18,097 bases of DNA from Chrysochromulina tobinii (taxonomy: Eukaryota > Haptophyta > Prymnesiales > Chrysochromulinaceae): the NCBI GenBank assembly GCA_001275005.1, contig JWZX01002308.1, positions 1-18,097 of the forward strand. The letters run 5' to 3'. Within the stretch, counting starts at the first letter, position 1; the number at the start of each line of letters is the position of its first letter. Position numbers and translations under genes: made by a program. The notes under the pieces are model-generated. The model was not told the DNA's origin. It did no database searches and saw nothing but the letters and a program-made list of their open reading frames with translations. Positions 17,028-18,097 of this stretch are shown here, in pieces.

Positions 17028-17227
17028 TGTATCTCAAACGTATCTTACATGCTCTGTTACATTCGAAGAGAATACATGTGATACACATGCATCTTGATGT
17101 ATCTAGATGTATTGATGTATCTTGACGGGACACTTCAACAAACATGCAAGATACATTCAAGATACATGCACGATACATATAGGATACGTATCCTGATAAC
17201 AATCCCACCCAAATTCGATAACAAACC
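16979..17227. mobile_element. MITE-like foldback element with ~55-bp terminal inverted repeats
   Basis: The left arm (16979-17033) and the reverse complement of the right arm (17172-17227) match with about two differences in the first 45 positions. Both arms contain the 12-bp palindrome GGATACGTATCC. The interior (17034-17171) is AT-rich and built from short GATACAT/ATGTATC motifs in both directions, for example ATGTATCTTG at 17115-17124 and CAAGATACAT at 17147-17156 and 17158-17167, so the whole element can fold back. It has no coding capacity. I see no clear target-site duplication. The base composition differs sharply from its GC-rich surroundings, supporting insertion. It ends 97 bp before the start codon of copy B. 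Confidence 0.85.
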
Positions 17228-17324
17228 CTCCGTCACCCAGCTCCGTGCGATACTTGTTTAACGTTTGTCAAGGGTGCACAACTTTGAACTTACGCGCGAA
17301 AAACCAAAAAATCCGTGCCTCCAC

Positions 17325-17396
17325 ATGGGGTGCTGTGCCTCCACGGGGTGCTGTGCCTCCATGGGGTGCTGTGCCTCCATCGGGTGCTGTGCCTCT
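17325..17396 (+). repeat. 18-bp repeat, four copies, each encoding GCCAS
   Basis: Four head-to-tail 18-bp units (17325-17342, 17343-17360, 17361-17378, 17379-17396) share GGGTGCTGTGCCTC. Their first codons are ATG, ACG, ATG and ATC, so units 1 and 3 can each start an MGCCAS protein. A partial unit (GTGCCTCCAC) lies just upstream. Confidence 0.92.
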
Positions 17397-18097
17397 CGAG
17401 AGGGGCGACCTGAGCCGCCGGATCCGGAGCCTAACCCTGAGGATCCCATTGGCAACCTGAACGGCTCTGACGGTGAAGAGATCGACAAACCGACTTTCAA
17501 CTACATTGTCAGCGAGCTCGGACTTCAAACGGCAGGCATGAGTGAACCTGATCTCAAAGAGCTCGAAGAATACATCAACAGCCTTAAGGAACGCCAGACT
17601 TCGACGCCCAGCTTCAACCTTTGTCCGCATCACGAGGAACTTTTGCGTGGCAAGCCACGACCTGTGCAGAAGCCCGCCAAAGCCCGACCTGCGAGCCGAT
17701 CTCAGATGAAGAGCGAGTTCCGAAAAAGATGGTATACAGATTGCACAGCGAAACGCGGCAAACAGTCTGTACAATCGTTTCTGGATCAATTGGACAGCAA
17801 AACGGCGCGGATGAAGCCGAGTGCCCACGAGACCAAGGACATGCTCTTCGCGCTCTACAGCTACACGCGGCCGGAGATCTACCGCGCGTTCAATCGCGAC
17901 CACCGCGAGCTTCGGCCTGAGCAATGGGCTGCTTTGTCAAGCACGATGCGCTGCGCCGTGGAAAGCGCACGCTCACCAGACGCCGGCGCGATACTCTACC
18001 GCGGCGACGAGCGCGAGTCGTACACCCTCCGGAAGGGTCAGTTGGACCGCACCAATCAGTTCACAAGCACGAGCCTCAATCGCAACATCGCGCTAAG
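17325..18097 (+). CDS. ART-domain protein, copy B, 5' part (runs off the window)
   Basis: The frame from ATG 17325 is open to the window end (257 codons, no stop), through four MGCCAS-type units, a short acidic linker, a PTFNYIVSELGLQ helical segment (from about 17490) and the start of the ART domain: MKSEFRKRW (17706 on), YRGDE with the catalytic-type Arg, and FTSTSLNRN. It has the frame that copy A has lost. From 17440 on it aligns with 11625-12283 of copy A almost base for base; upstream of that the two copies differ in linker and flanks. The ExE motif, WWE, HET-like and LRR parts, if present, lie beyond the window. ATG 17361 is an equally good alternative start. Same family remarks apply as for copy A; being intact at the 5' end, this may be the functional copy. 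Confidence 0.78.
   Translation, partial: MGCCASTGCCASMGCCASIGCCASREGRPEPPDPEPNPEDPIGNLNGSDGEEIDKPTFNYIVSELGLQTAGMSEPDLKELEEYINSLKERQTSTPSFNLCPHHEELLRGKPRPVQKPAKARPASRSQMKSEFRKRWYTDCTAKRGKQSVQSFLDQLDSKTARMKPSAHETKDMLFALYSYTRPEIYRAFNRDHRELRPEQWAALSSTMRCAVESARSPDAGAILYRGDERESYTLRKGQLDRTNQFTSTSLNRNIAL

Noticed and set aside
17268-17924. 218-codon minus-strand frame over copy B (and its counterpart at 11712-12110 over copy A)
   Set aside because: It is the antisense of the ART gene; it recurs only because the sense gene is duplicated.

Overview
The window looks like nuclear DNA of a GC-rich unicellular eukaryote, most likely an alga. The evidence is a spliceosomal (GT-AG) intron pair, long intron-poor reading frames full of in-frame minisatellites, and eukaryote-only domains (SET, chromodomain, Tudor, GYF, WW, SPF30-type splicing factor, WWE). 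The RNI-type leucine-rich repeats of the 'QIGDAGVSAL' style and the many low-complexity linkers remind me of haptophytes. That placement is an impression, not a result.

Layout. (1) 1-4835, plus strand: a very large chromatin-type gene in three exons. In order it holds a GNAT acetyltransferase fold, a SET methyltransferase domain split by an intron, a Tudor-like domain, a chromodomain, a GYF-2-like domain and a polyQ tail, so two kinds of writer and several readers share one polypeptide. Both introns are full of short TGAT-containing repeats and begin with a degenerate copy of the exon that follows them. (2) 5167-5613, plus: a small protein with an MGCASS acylation signal and two IQ-like repeats. 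(3) 6042-6986, minus: a two-Tudor SPF30/SMNDC1-type splicing factor. It is divergent (209 bp) from (4) 7196-9284, plus: a WW-domain coiled-coil protein whose reading frame changes near a GAG-repeat acidic stretch. (5) 10144-11478, plus: the N-terminal half of a RecQ-like SF2 helicase with a cysteine-rich insertion, which runs without a stop into (6) 11479-16460, plus: a large gene with an MGCCAS start, an R-S-ExE ADP-ribosyltransferase (ART) domain, a WWE domain, Pro- and Gly/Asp-rich linkers, a HET-like domain and RNI-type LRRs. Two extra C residues break its frame near its N-terminus. (7) 16979-17227: a 249-bp terminal-inverted-repeat element of MITE type. (8) 17325 to the window end, plus: a second, frame-intact copy of the ART gene's 5' part, with the MGCCAS signal amplified four times.

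The strongest candidate for an undescribed system is the tandem pair at 11479-16460 and 17325-18097. The architecture is membrane-anchor signal, ART (ADP-ribose writer), WWE (ADP-ribose reader in known families), HET-like domain and LRR. This has the logic of an NLR-like sensor/effector, and the two copies differ almost only at amino-acid-changing sites. The defence role is inference; the domain order is read from sequence. The second candidate is the acetyltransferase-methyltransferase-reader fusion at the left end.
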